DNA of 64,000 bases from Mesorhizobium sp. CU3 (GCF_006442965.1 NZ_VFWX01000018.1:62001-126000); one strand, 5' to 3'; positions 54,825 through 63,741 are shown, counted from the stretch's first letter. Program-made: numbers and translations. The notes: generated by a model from the sequence alone, not told the origin.

Positions 54825-55514
54825 ATGATCGCGCCACGCATCATGGTGGTGGAGGACGAGGAGCCGCTGGGGGTGCTGCTCCGCTACAATCTCGAATCCG
54901 AGGGCTACCAGGTCGAAGTGGTGGCCCGCGGCGACGAGGCCGAAATCCGCCTGCAAGAAAACGTGCCCGACCTTCTGGTGCTCGACTGGATGGTGCCCGC
55001 GGTGTCCGGCATCGAGCTTTGCCGGCGCCTCAGGATGCGGCCGGAAACCGAGCGACTGCCGATCATCATGCTGACCGCGCGCGGCGAGGAAAGCGACCGC
55101 GTGCGCGGCCTGTCGACCGGCGCCGACGACTATCTGGTGAAACCGTTCTCGACGCCGGAGTTCATGGCGCGCGTGAAAGCGCTGCTGCGGCGCGCCAAGC
55201 CCGAGGTGCTGTCCAGCGTGCTCAAGGTCGGCGACATCGTGCTCGACCGCGAATCGCACCGCGTCTACCGCAAGAAGAGCGAAATCCGGCTCGGTCCGAC
55301 CGAGTTCCGCCTGCTCGAATTCATGATGCGCCACCCCGGCCGAGTGTTCTCGCGCAGTCAGCTGCTCGACAATGTCTGGGGCGAGACGATCTATATCGAC
55401 GAGCGGACCGTTGACGTGCATGTCGGCCGCTTGCGCAAGGCCGTCAACAACGGCCGCATGCCGGACGTCATCCGCACCATCCGCGGGGCGGGCTACGCGA
55501 TCCGCGAAGATTAG
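54825..55514 (+). CDS. phoB: Phosphate response regulator PhoB
   Basis: A 229-residue OmpR-type response regulator. Receiver: EDEEP at 10-14, phospho-Asp54 in LVLDWMVPAVSG, Lys in YLVKPFSTPEF. DNA-binding winged helix: RLGPTEFRLLEFMMRHPGRV, FSRSQLLDNVWGETIYIDER, TVDVHVGRLRKAV. It should bind the PhoB box at 50203-50231. Confidence 0.96.
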   Translation: MIAPRIMVVEDEEPLGVLLRYNLESEGYQVEVVARGDEAEIRLQENVPDLLVLDWMVPAVSGIELCRRLRMRPETERLPIIMLTARGEESDRVRGLSTGADDYLVKPFSTPEFMARVKALLRRAKPEVLSSVLKVGDIVLDRESHRVYRKKSEIRLGPTEFRLLEFMMRHPGRVFSRSQLLDNVWGETIYIDERTVDVHVGRLRKAVNNGRMPDVIRTIRGAGYAIRED

Positions 55515-55844
55515 ACCCAGGGCACCAAAGTTCTGACGGGCTCGGCGCTTCCGACATCCATGCTGGTGGGTGGCCGAGCCACTTGTGCTTCGTCATCCAC
55601 GGGCGGAGCAAGGAGCGCAGCGACGCAGAGCAGACCCGAGGATCCATGCCGTGACGTCGACGCGCCGCCACGGTGCAGAATTCTGCTCCGCTGCATCCGA
55701 CGACTGAGGTAACGGCATGGATTCCAGGGTCTCCGCGACGGAGCTTCGCTCCTGCTCCGCCCTGGAATGACGAATCTTCAGGGCCTTCGCCAATCTCCAG
55801 CGCCTGGCGGGACGCTCGGAAATCGACGATCACTTCAAAGCCGC
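55515..55844. repeat. Intergenic repeat region between phoB and the ROK gene
   Basis: A 330-base gap. It holds a long mosaic: GTGCTTCGTCATCCACGGGC ... GAGGATCCATGCCGTGACG, then CGGCATGGATTCCAGGGTCT ... CCTGGAATGACGAA. The halves GGATCCATGCCGT and ACGGCATGGATTCC face each other, and CTTCGTCATCC/GGAATGACGAA are the ends. Recognisable as a frequent rhizobial palindromic repeat. No gene. Confidence 0.7.
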
Positions 55845-57083
55845 TCAGGCGACGTGCTTGCCCGTCCGCGCCTGCATGCCCGGCGCGAAAATCTCCTGGT
55901 CGACGAAGTTGAGCGCGCGCATGGCGCAGCCTTCGCGGATCAGCGGCAATTCGTTGGGTTCGGTGTCGAAGGAGATGGATTTTGAGTGCTGGCCGCCGGC
56001 GGTCTGGGCGATCGCCTCGCGCAGCGCCGGCTCGATCAGGTCGAAGGCTGCGGCGCTGACGCCGACCATGGCAACGGGCGCCGGGTCGATCAGCGCGAAA
56101 AGGCTGCCGAGGCCGAAGCCCAGCGCTTGGCCCGCCCGGCGATAGGCTTCGCGCTCCGGACCGTCGCCCTGCCGGGCCTTTATCGCAAGCGCGCGCATTT
56201 CGGGGTCGCCGACATCGGTCGGCTCGGCGTCCTCGCTCAACCCCATGGCGCTGCGCCAGATGGCATAATTGCCGGCATAGGCCTCGACGCAGCCGCGGCG
56301 GCCGCAACGGCAGAGCGCGCCGCCGGGACGATGGATCATGTGGCCGAATTCGCCGCCCGAGGAATGCGTGCCCATGAAAAGCTCGCCCTTCAGCACCAGG
56401 CCCATGCCGATGCCGTGCGACAGGAGGATGGCGATGAAATTGTCGCGGTAGCGGGCCGGGTCGCGCCATTGCAGCGCCACCGCCATCATGTTGCAGTCGT
56501 TCTCCATTGCGGCGGGTATGGCGAATTCCTTCTCCAATATGTCGGCGAAAGGAATATCGGTCAGCGGCGTGATCGGCGACCACAGCATGGCGCGGGCGTG
56601 CGAGTCGGTGATGCCCTGAATGCCCATGGCGATGCGGGCAACGCTGCCGACGTCGAGATCGGGATCCTCCAGCCGGCGCCGCACGATGGCGACGCATTCG
56701 CCGATCAATTGCTCGCGCGGCATGGTCAGCGTGTCGAGGCGGCGCTGCTCCTCGGCGACGACCTGGCCGGCATAGTCGATGACGGCGACGGAGAGGAAGT
56801 TCAGCGACAGCACCACCGTCACCACGGCCGCGGCCTCCGGGTTCAGCGCCAAGCCGATCTGCGGCCGGCCGCGTTTCAGCGATGCGGCGGGCTCATTGGC
56901 CTTGCTCTCCGTCAGGATGCCTTCGTCGATCAGATCGGATGAGATCGCCGAAATGGTCGAATGGCTGAGCCCGGTGGTGGCCGCGATCTCGGTCCGCGAC
57001 GGCTGGCCGGCCCGGCGCACGGCCGCGATCACCATGGCACGGTTGCGCCGGCGCAAATCGTCGTGGCGTATCCCGACCGACAT
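55845..57083 (-). CDS. ROK-family transcriptional repressor (XylR-like)
   Basis: A 412-residue repressor. N-terminal winged HTH: IAATTGLSHSTISAISSDLI; ROK sugar-kinase-like domain after about residue 90 with GGEFGHMIHRPGGALCRCGR and RGCVEAYAG, the Cys-containing zinc site, and GLGSLFALIDPAPVAMVGVS. Divergent from xylF, which makes it the likely xylose- or pentose-responsive regulator of the transporter. Candidate operators are listed below. Confidence 0.92.
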   Translation of the reverse strand: MSVGIRHDDLRRRNRAMVIAAVRRAGQPSRTEIAATTGLSHSTISAISSDLIDEGILTESKANEPAASLKRGRPQIGLALNPEAAAVVTVVLSLNFLSVAVIDYAGQVVAEEQRRLDTLTMPREQLIGECVAIVRRRLEDPDLDVGSVARIAMGIQGITDSHARAMLWSPITPLTDIPFADILEKEFAIPAAMENDCNMMAVALQWRDPARYRDNFIAILLSHGIGMGLVLKGELFMGTHSSGGEFGHMIHRPGGALCRCGRRGCVEAYAGNYAIWRSAMGLSEDAEPTDVGDPEMRALAIKARQGDGPEREAYRRAGQALGFGLGSLFALIDPAPVAMVGVSAAAFDLIEPALREAIAQTAGGQHSKSISFDTEPNELPLIREGCAMRALNFVDQEIFAPGMQARTGKHVA

Positions 57084-57183
57084 TTGTCTGCCATTCCTCC
57101 CCGGTCACCGCAGGCCTATGATGATGCCATGGCCTGCCGGTGACACGCCAGCGATACTCGCAGAAGCCGAAACGCCTGTCATT

Positions 57184-57208
57184 ATTTATTGCGAAACTCG
57201 AAAAAAAT
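57184..57208. promoter_or_regulatory. Candidate ROK operator 1
   Basis: ATTTATTGCGA, AAC, TCGAAAAAAAT (57184-57208): 9 of 11 positions are symmetric. Centre at about 57196. AT-rich dyads of this shape are typical of ROK repressors. Confidence 0.55.
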
Positions 57209-57241
57209 GCCAAGTCCCATCAAAAGCCATCAGAATCGGAG

Positions 57242-57270
57242 TTGACAGCGCGGTTTGGCTGGATCAGTAT
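57242..57270 (+). promoter_or_regulatory. Sigma70-like promoter of xylF
   Basis: TTGACA (57242-57247), 17 bases, CAGTAT (57265-57270). It lies between the two operator dyads; the -10 abuts operator 2. Confidence 0.6.
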
Positions 57271-57291
57271 TTTTTTGAGGCTCGAAAAAAA
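57269..57291. promoter_or_regulatory. Candidate ROK operator 2
   Basis: ATTTTTTTGA, GGC, TCGAAAAAAA (57269-57291): 8 of 10 positions symmetric and the right arm nearly identical to operator 1. Centre at about 57280, 84 bases from operator 1. Confidence 0.55.
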
Positions 57292-57353
57292 GGGCCTTTG
57301 TGCCGGCCTTCGGGCCAGTCTGGTCGCGCCGCTCAGGGCGCAGGGAGGATATC

Positions 57354-58394
57354 ATGAAGAAATTCGCAGCCGCCATTCTGGCGGGCGTCGCCATGTCGTT
57401 GACATTGGCGTCGGTCGCTGAGGCGAAGGACAAGGTCATCGGCGTGTCGTGGTCGAACTTCCAGGAAGAGCGCTGGAAGACCGATGAGGCAGCGATGAAG
57501 GCCGCGATCGAAGCCGCCGGCGACAAATACATTTCCGCCGACGCGCAGTCCAATCCCGGCAAGCAGCTGACCGATGTCGAGAGCCTGATCTCGCAGGGCG
57601 CCAACGCGCTGATCATCCTGGCACAGGACGCCTCGGCGATCGGCCCGGCCGTGCAGAAGGCGCTTGACGAAGGCATTCCTGTCGTCGGCTACGACCGCCT
57701 GATCGAGAACAAGGACGTCTTCTACCTGACTTTTGACAACAAGGAAGTCGGGCGCATGCAGGCGCGTGAGGTGTTCAAGGCCAAGCCCGAAGGCAACTAT
57801 GTCTTCATCAAGGGTTCGGGCTCCGACCCGAACGCCGACTTCCTGTTCTCGGGCTCGATGGAAGTACTCAAGCAGGCCATCGACACGGGCAAGATCAAGA
57901 ATGTCGGCGAGGCCTATACGGACGGCTGGCTGCCTGCCAACGCGCAGAAGAACATGGAGCAGTTCCTGACCGCCAACGACAACAAGGTCGACGCGGTGGT
58001 CGCCGCCAATGACGGCACCGCCGGCGGCGTCGTCGCGGCGCTGACCGCACAGGGTCTTGCCGGCACCGTTCCGGTTTCGGGCCAGGACGGCGACCACGCG
58101 GCGCTCAACCGTATCGCGCTCGGCACCCAGACCGTGTCGGTGTGGAAGGATGCGCGCGAGCTCGGCAAGAACGCCGCCGAGATCGCCTCGCAGCTCGCAG
58201 ACGGCAAGAAGAATGCCGACATCGCCGGCGCCAAGGACTTCACGACCCCGGGCGGCAACACCGTCAAGTCGCTGTTCCTGACGCCGATCGCGATCACCAA
58301 GGACAATCTCAACGTCGTCATCGACGCCGGCTGGATCAAGAAGGACGAAGTCTGCGCCGGCGTTGCCGCCGGCAGTGTCAAGGTTTGCAACTGA
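57354..58394 (+). CDS. xylF: D-xylose ABC transporter substrate-binding protein
   Basis: A 346-residue periplasmic sugar-binding protein. Signal peptide 1-24 (cut after AEA), then VIGVSWSNFQEERWKTDEAA, LIILAQDASAIGPAVQKALD, VVGYDRLIENKDVFYLTFDN and VPVSGQDGDHAALNRIALGT, all close to XylF. ATG 57354 follows GGGAGGA. Exact sugar is inferred. Confidence 0.93.
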   Translation: MKKFAAAILAGVAMSLTLASVAEAKDKVIGVSWSNFQEERWKTDEAAMKAAIEAAGDKYISADAQSNPGKQLTDVESLISQGANALIILAQDASAIGPAVQKALDEGIPVVGYDRLIENKDVFYLTFDNKEVGRMQAREVFKAKPEGNYVFIKGSGSDPNADFLFSGSMEVLKQAIDTGKIKNVGEAYTDGWLPANAQKNMEQFLTANDNKVDAVVAANDGTAGGVVAALTAQGLAGTVPVSGQDGDHAALNRIALGTQTVSVWKDARELGKNAAEIASQLADGKKNADIAGAKDFTTPGGNTVKSLFLTPIAITKDNLNVVIDAGWIKKDEVCAGVAAGSVKVCN

Positions 58395-58431
58395 GTTTGC
58401 CGACTTCGATCAAAAATCCTGCGCCGCGGCC

Positions 58432-58513
58432 TGGAGCGGTTCGTTGAACCGCTCCAGCGCCTGGCTGCTGCAATCCCGGGGAAAACCGCCAGACACTTTT
58501 CCCCGGGATTGCT
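58432..58513 (+). repeat. Two strong hairpins between xylF and xylH
   Basis: CTGGAGCGGTTC, GTT, GAACCGCTCCAG (58432-58458), then module A as a perfect 16-bp stem: GCAATCCCGGGGAAAA (58471-58486), 11 bases, TTTTCCCCGGGATTGC (58498-58513). They should block 3' decay and shield the xylF message. The 230-base gap has no gene. Confidence 0.8.
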
Positions 58514-58624
58514 TTGAGGCCGCAGCGTTTCTCCTCAAAGAGTTTTACGTTTCCGCCTCCGGCGGATAGCTTCTAGGCTGGCTCCGGCATCCGCGTCAGA
58601 CGGGCAGGCCGGCGGGAGGAAATC

Positions 58625-59941
58625 ATGACCGACACGACGTCCACCCCACAGGCGGACACGGCGCGCGCGTCGGAACTCGGCGCCGTCGCCCGGTTCCTTA
58701 AGGCGACCGAACTCGACACCCGCATGCTCGGCATGGTCGGCGCGCTGCTGATCATCTGGGTCGGCCTGCACGTCCTTTCGGGCGGCCTTTTTCTGACGCC
58801 GCGCAACCTTTGGAACCTGTCGGTGCAGACGTCCGCCGTCGCCATCATGGCGTCGGGCATGGTGCTGGTCATCGTCATGCGAAACATAGATCTTTCCATC
58901 GGCTCGGCCGAAGGGGTGATCGGCATGGTGATGGGTTTTGCCCAGGTGCACTTCCTGGTGCGCTTCGTCGGGCTCGAGCTCGGCAATCCCTGGATCTGGG
59001 TGCTGGCGCTGGTCATCGGCTTGGCGCTTGGCCTTCTCATCGGCGCCTTCCAGGGCTTCATCATCGCCTATCTCGAAGTGCCGGCCTTTATCGTCACGCT
59101 GGGCGGCCTGCTGGTCTGGCGCGGCGCTGCCTGGTGGGTGACCAGCGGCCAGACCGTGGCGCCGCTCGACGCCACCTTCCAACTGATGGGCGGCGGGCCG
59201 GCCGGATCGATCGGCGCGACGTGGAGTTGGGTCGTCGGCATCGTCGCATGCCTTGCCGTGGTGTTCGCGCTGTTCAACGGACGCGTCCAGCGCAAGCGTT
59301 TCCGCTTCCCGCTCCGCCCGATCTGGGCAGAGACGCTGATGGGCGCCGTCGCCTGCGCCGTCATCATGGGCGCGGTCTGGGTGGCCAATTCCTATCAATG
59401 GCCGGCCGGTATCGTGAAGCGCTACGCGGAGGCCAACAACATCGCCATTCCCGAAGGCGGGCTGTTCATTGCGCACGGCATAGCCATTCCGGTGCTGATG
59501 GCAATCGCGGTCGGTCTGGTCATGACCTTCATCACCAACCGTACGCGTTTCGGCCGTTATGTCTTTGCCATCGGCGGCAATCCGGAGGCCGCCAATCTGG
59601 CCGGCATCAACACGCGCTGGATCACCATGAAGGTGTTCATGATCATGGGCGTGCTGGCAACGATCGCCGCGGCGATTTCTTCGGCCCGGCTGAATTCGGC
59701 AACCAATGCGCTCGGTACGCTCGATGAGCTCCTGGTGATCGCAGCCGCCGTGATCGGCGGCACATCGCTCGCGGGCGGCTCGGGGACCGTCATCGGGGCC
59801 ATGCTCGGCGCGCTTTTGATGCAATCGCTGCAATCCGGCATGGTGCTGCTCGGCGTCGACTCGCCGCTGCAGAACATCGTCGTCGGCGCCGTGCTGGTGA
59901 TCGCGGTGTGGCTCGACACCGTATACCGCAAGCGCGTCTGA
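58625..59941 (+). CDS. xylH: Sugar ABC transporter permease (XylH type)
   Basis: A 438-residue permease with about ten TM segments. LWNLSVQTSAVAIMASGMVL, IVMRNIDLSIGSAEGVIGMV, EVPAFIVTLGGLLVWRGAAW, NRTRFGRYVFAIGGNPEAAN and the C-terminal GTSLAGGSGTVIGAMLGALL are the BPD_transp_2/XylH marks. The central TM-loop region (about 200-270) is longer than in Rbs-type permeases, as usual for XylH. Confidence 0.93.
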   Translation: MTDTTSTPQADTARASELGAVARFLKATELDTRMLGMVGALLIIWVGLHVLSGGLFLTPRNLWNLSVQTSAVAIMASGMVLVIVMRNIDLSIGSAEGVIGMVMGFAQVHFLVRFVGLELGNPWIWVLALVIGLALGLLIGAFQGFIIAYLEVPAFIVTLGGLLVWRGAAWWVTSGQTVAPLDATFQLMGGGPAGSIGATWSWVVGIVACLAVVFALFNGRVQRKRFRFPLRPIWAETLMGAVACAVIMGAVWVANSYQWPAGIVKRYAEANNIAIPEGGLFIAHGIAIPVLMAIAVGLVMTFITNRTRFGRYVFAIGGNPEAANLAGINTRWITMKVFMIMGVLATIAAAISSARLNSATNALGTLDELLVIAAAVIGGTSLAGGSGTVIGAMLGALLMQSLQSGMVLLGVDSPLQNIVVGAVLVIAVWLDTVYRKRV

Positions 59942-59964
59942 TCGGACACAGGGAGGAAAAGTTC

Positions 59965-60765
59965 ATGGCTGAGACATCCGCTCCCGCAGGCGTGCCGCTG
60001 GTCGACATGCGCAACATCTCGATCGCTTTCGGCGGCATCCGTGCCGTCGACGACGCGTCGGTCGATCTCTTCCCCGGCGAGGTGGTGGCGCTGCTCGGCC
60101 ACAACGGTGCCGGCAAATCGACGCTGATCAAGATCCTGTCCGGCGCCTACAAGCGCGATGCAGGCCAGATCTTCATCAACGGCGAGGAGGCCCCGATCTC
60201 CAATCCGCGCGACGCCAAGAAATACGGCATCGAGACGATCTACCAGACGCTGGCGCTGGCCGACAATGTCGACGCCGCCGCCAATCTGTTCCTCGGCCGC
60301 GAGCTGATGACGGGCTGGGGCACGCTCGACGACGTCGCCATGGAGGCCGAGGCGCGCAAGGTCATGGGCCGGCTCAATCCGCGCTTCCAGCGATTCAAAG
60401 AACCCGTCGTCAAGCTCTCGGGCGGGCAGCGCCAATCGGTGGCGATCGCGCGCGCCATCCTGTTCAACGCCCGCATCCTGATCATGGACGAGCCGACAGC
60501 AGCACTTGGGCCGCAGGAAACGGCGCAGGTCGGCGAGTTGGTCAAGCAGCTCAAGGCCGACGGCATCGGCATCTTCCTGATCAGCCATGACATCCATGAC
60601 GTGTTCGAGCTCGCCGACCGGGTCTGCGTGATGAAGAACGGCCAGGTCGTGGGCACCGCCCGCACCAGCGACGTCACCCAGGACGAGGTGCTCGGCATGA
60701 TCATCCTCGGCAAGGTTCCGCCCGGCGCCATTCCGGGTCCGGGGGCGTTGAAGATCGCCGCTTGA
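59965..60765 (+). CDS. xylG: Sugar ABC transporter ATPase (XylG type, single domain)
   Basis: A 266-residue ATPase with one nucleotide-binding domain: Walker A GHNGAGKST, signature LSGGQRQSVAIARAI, Walker B ILIMDEPTAALG. The E. coli XylG has two domains; this single-domain form is like rhizobial FrcA/GguA-type partners, so a homodimer is expected. ATG 59965 follows GGGAGGA. The order xylF-xylH-xylG also differs from E. coli xylFGH. Confidence 0.92.
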   Translation: MAETSAPAGVPLVDMRNISIAFGGIRAVDDASVDLFPGEVVALLGHNGAGKSTLIKILSGAYKRDAGQIFINGEEAPISNPRDAKKYGIETIYQTLALADNVDAAANLFLGRELMTGWGTLDDVAMEAEARKVMGRLNPRFQRFKEPVVKLSGGQRQSVAIARAILFNARILIMDEPTAALGPQETAQVGELVKQLKADGIGIFLISHDIHDVFELADRVCVMKNGQVVGTARTSDVTQDEVLGMIILGKVPPGAIPGPGALKIAA

Positions 60766-60836
60766 GCCATAAAGATAGTCGGCTAATTAACGTTTGCTTG
60801 ATGTACCAGCCATGATGATGGCTTGGCCGCGCCATT

Positions 60837-62519
60837 GTGTTGGCGCGGAGACTTGCCCATAAAGGTCCTCGACCGTCCACGGGCCGCATCCTTGATTTGA
60901 AGAAGCTCTTTCCGATCGTTGCCTTTGTCGCCGTCGCGCTGATCAGCCTGACGATGGCGGGCTTCGCCTATTTCGCCACGCAGGAGGCGGCGCGGATCAA
61001 GTTCGAGGGCACGGCAGACGACGCGCTCAACCGCATCGAGAGCCGCATCGACCTGCATCTGTCGCTGCTGCGTTCGACGCAGGCGCTGTTCGACGCCCGC
61101 AACGGCGACATCACGCGCGGCGAATTCAACGCCTTCTTCACCGCGCTCGACATCGACGGCAATTTCGCCGGCCTGCGCGGCATCGGCTTCCTGAGGCTGG
61201 CCAAGACCGGCGACGAGGCGGCGGTCGAACGCGACATCCTGCACGATCACGGGTCGGCCCATCCGGTCTATCCGGCCACCGCCGAGCCATGGCGCACGCC
61301 GATCGTGCTGTTCGAGCCGCTCGATACGTCCAACCAGTCGATCATCGGTTACGACATGTTCACGGAGCCGGTACGCCGCGCCGCGATCGAGAAGGCAATG
61401 GCCGACGACGAGCAGCATGCGAGCGGGCTGGTGCAACTCGGCCAGGGCACCGGTTCGGCGCAGACCTATACCGGCTTCCTGGTCTTCGTGCGGCTAAACG
61501 TCGAAACCGCGCCCGACGCCATCAATGCAAGCCGCTCCTCGACGGCCGGCTTCCTCTACGCGGCGTTCCGCGCCCAGGACCTGTTCCAGACCGCGCTCAG
61601 CCGCGCGCCGCTGCTGCCGGTCAATGTCGAGGTCTATGACGGCAAGCCGGAGGCCGGCAACCTCTTCTTCCGGTCTGAGGCGCCGCCCGCCGAACGCATC
61701 GGCGCGAAGCTTCTGGCGCGCCGCGAGATCGTCGTCGCGGGCCGGCCGTGGACCCTGCTGTTCAGGCCGACAGGCGCCTTCGAACCGCCGTCCTCGCGCG
61801 CCATCCCGGTGATGCTCGGATTGTTCGGCCTGCTGCTGGCCGGGGCCATCGCGCTGGTGGCCCGCTACCAGGAGCGCGCCTATGACGCCAAGTCGGCGCT
61901 GCACGAGGCGACGGAGAAGAGCCTGCTGGAGAAGGACCTGATCCTGCAGGAGATGAAGCATCGCATCAAGAATTCGATCACGCGTGTGCTGGCGATCGCG
62001 CGGCAGACCGCCTCGCAGGCTACCGATGTGAAAGAGTTCTCGGCATCGTTTTCGGCGCGGCTCCAGGCGATGGCCGCCTCGCAGGACATGCTGACGCGCT
62101 CGCGCTGGCAAAAGGCCGATCTCGGCGATCTCTTGCGCATCGAACTCGGCCAGGTGTTCGGCAAGGATCTGCCGGAAGGCATCCTGTCCGGTCCGGAGGT
62201 GCTGCTCGACGAGACGACGACGCAGGCGCTCGGGCTGACCTTCCACGAACTGGCGACGAATGCGCTGAAGTATGGCGAAGCCGGGAACGCCGTTGGCGCG
62301 CTCAAAGTCGACTGGCAGGTCGAAGGCCGGGACAAAGAGCGCGTGTTGGTGCTCAACTGGCGCGAAGCCGGCCAGAAAAACCTCGAGACGCCGACCAAGA
62401 CCGGTTTCGGTACCAAGCTGATCGATCTCAACGTCACGCGCGAACTGCGCGGCACGATCAAGCGAGATTTTCAGAAGGCCGGGCTGAAGGTGGAGATCAG
62501 AATTCCGCTGGCTGTCTGA
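60837..62519 (+). CDS. CHASE-domain sensor histidine kinase of the HWE family
   Basis: A protein of up to 560 residues: TM1 (about 23-46), extracytoplasmic CHASE domain (about 65-300, LRGIGFLRLAK and SIIGYDMFTEPVRR), TM2 (about 323-342), and an HWE/HisKA_2 kinase. His375 is in LILQEMKHRIKNSI, the N box is HELATNALKYGEAG and the W-x-E mark is Trp508/Glu510 in NWREAG. The start is uncertain: GTG 60837 is the longest choice, TTG codons follow. No response regulator is nearby. In alphaproteobacteria many HWE kinases feed the general stress response; not shown here. Confidence 0.9.
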   Translation: MLARRLAHKGPRPSTGRILDLKKLFPIVAFVAVALISLTMAGFAYFATQEAARIKFEGTADDALNRIESRIDLHLSLLRSTQALFDARNGDITRGEFNAFFTALDIDGNFAGLRGIGFLRLAKTGDEAAVERDILHDHGSAHPVYPATAEPWRTPIVLFEPLDTSNQSIIGYDMFTEPVRRAAIEKAMADDEQHASGLVQLGQGTGSAQTYTGFLVFVRLNVETAPDAINASRSSTAGFLYAAFRAQDLFQTALSRAPLLPVNVEVYDGKPEAGNLFFRSEAPPAERIGAKLLARREIVVAGRPWTLLFRPTGAFEPPSSRAIPVMLGLFGLLLAGAIALVARYQERAYDAKSALHEATEKSLLEKDLILQEMKHRIKNSITRVLAIARQTASQATDVKEFSASFSARLQAMAASQDMLTRSRWQKADLGDLLRIELGQVFGKDLPEGILSGPEVLLDETTTQALGLTFHELATNALKYGEAGNAVGALKVDWQVEGRDKERVLVLNWREAGQKNLETPTKTGFGTKLIDLNVTRELRGTIKRDFQKAGLKVEIRIPLAV

Positions 62520-62608
62520 ATAGCGACAAGTCGGGGCAGCCGAATCAGCGGACCAAGTCAGCGGGAAGCGGAGCCGGTTGCGGTCCCCGCTTCCCCAAGA
62601 TTATCGGA

Positions 62609-62854
62609 TCAGTTGCAGCGGGCCCAGTAGGTCGTACCGTCACGGCCACGATACTTGCAGCGGCCAGTTTGCACGTTCCGGTACAACAATCCGGACCCGG
62701 CGCCCACAGCCGCGCCGACCAGCGCACCCTTGCCGCCACCGACCAGGCCGCCGATACCGGCGCCGATCAGGCCGCCGCCGACGACATCCTGCTCGGTGCT
62801 GGTGCAGCCGCTGACAGCGACCACGGCAACCATGGCAATGATCATCTTCCGCAT
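62609..62854 (-). CDS. Glycine-zipper lipoprotein
   Basis: An 81-residue protein: signal MRKMIIAMVAVVAVSGC with a good lipobox VSGC, then a glycine zipper (GGGLIGAGIGGLVGGGKGAL ...GAAVGAGSG) and a tail YRGRDGTTYWARCN with two Cys. ATG 62854 is preceded by GAGGAG; the longer frame to 62869 is unlikely. An outer-membrane small lipoprotein of the YMGG/17-kDa-antigen kind. Confidence 0.9.
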   Translation of the reverse strand: MRKMIIAMVAVVAVSGCTSTEQDVVGGGLIGAGIGGLVGGGKGALVGAAVGAGSGLLYRNVQTGRCKYRGRDGTTYWARCN

Positions 62855-62936
62855 AGAATTGCTCCTCACTTTGTCCTCACTTTTGGCAGTGCCAACAGCC
62901 GTTTAGCACGAAAATTTGAGCTTTGCCCGCCTCATC

Positions 62937-63263
62937 TTACTGTTGGCTAAGATAGTCTTTTTCGGCGCGCGTGCCTGCCGAGGCAAGGAGCGTGCCCGAA
63001 ACCTGGAGCGATGCATTCAGACTGCCGTCCGGCAGCACATTCCAGACGATCTGGTCGTAGTCGTCCTCAAGCGCGGGGTCGACGGCGAGACACTCACCTA
63101 CGATATGCGGCGCCCGGCCTCGCAGGTCGCCCAGCGCAAAGGGCCTTTCGGCGGCGCAGGCTTCGCCGGTCTCGAAGACGGCGACAGGCACGTTGAGCTC
63201 ACGGCAGTCGGTCATTGCGTTCGAACAGCCGACGACGAACAAAAGTGCGGCGATATGTTCCAT
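62937..63263 (-). CDS. Hypothetical exported protein with SH3-like pattern
   Basis: A 108-residue frame: MEHIAALLFVVGCSNAMTDC signal with possible lipobox FVVGC, then ELNVPVAVFETGEACAAERP ... GECLAVDPALEDDYDQIVWN. Not recognised. ATG 63263 is preferred to 63299. Codon use is compatible with coding, but confidence is moderate. Confidence 0.55.
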   Translation of the reverse strand: MEHIAALLFVVGCSNAMTDCRELNVPVAVFETGEACAAERPFALGDLRGRAPHIVGECLAVDPALEDDYDQIVWNVLPDGSLNASLQVSGTLLASAGTRAEKDYLSQQ

Positions 63264-63347
63264 GGCGGCAACCCTCTCGCCGCAAAGAACGATTCTCACC
63301 CGCCAAAAGTTCCTGAGCCGGACTTCAGTCGGCGCCGATACTGGGGA

Positions 63348-63515
63348 TCAAGACAGCTGCCAGAAGGCCGTCAGGACCATGGCCGCGAGAAGCGCGACCG
63401 CGCCGAGACGAAGCGCAAGATAGGATGGTCGCTGCGCCGGTGGCGGCTCTTTCTCCTGGAAGCCGCTCATCGAGACGCGGGCAGCCTGCTCCAGCCTGTT
63501 CATGTCGGCAACCAT
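63348..63515 (-). CDS. Small single-pass membrane protein
   Basis: A 55-residue frame: MVADMNRLEQAARVSMSGFQ, EKEPPPAQRPSYLALRLGAV, ALLAAMVLTAFWQLS. One TM segment near 34-52 at the C-terminus (tail-anchored layout). A GGGAGA ribosome site lies 8 bases before ATG 63515. Function unknown; an overlapping longer frame (63325-63567) looks worse. Confidence 0.5.
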   Translation of the reverse strand: MVADMNRLEQAARVSMSGFQEKEPPPAQRPSYLALRLGAVALLAAMVLTAFWQLS

Positions 63516-63632
63516 CTTCAAGTCTCCCAGGTCGCGAGGCGGGGCGCCGATGGGTTTTCCGGCGCACCGTCAGCCGGGAACACAGGATCGGACTTTATGG
63601 TGAACAGCCGGTTAAAGACCTGACGGGGGTAG

Positions 63633-63720
63633 CGCCGAAACGGATTCAAGCGAGGCGTATTAGGTCTTTGTTTTTATGCATGTCTTTGCCGCACGGCTCA
63701 CACTTTTTCTGAATTGCTCT
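63633..63720. repeat. Degenerate mosaic repeat, modules B, C and A
   Basis: GCGCCGAAACGGATTCAAGC (module B), TTTTTATGCATGTCTTTGCC (left part of C), then CACACTTTTTCTGAATTGCT (right part of A). The symmetric partners are lost, so it is a decayed mosaic of the 32343-32491 kind. Confidence 0.6.
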
Positions 63721-63741
63721 AGCGGCGAAGACTGCGCGATA

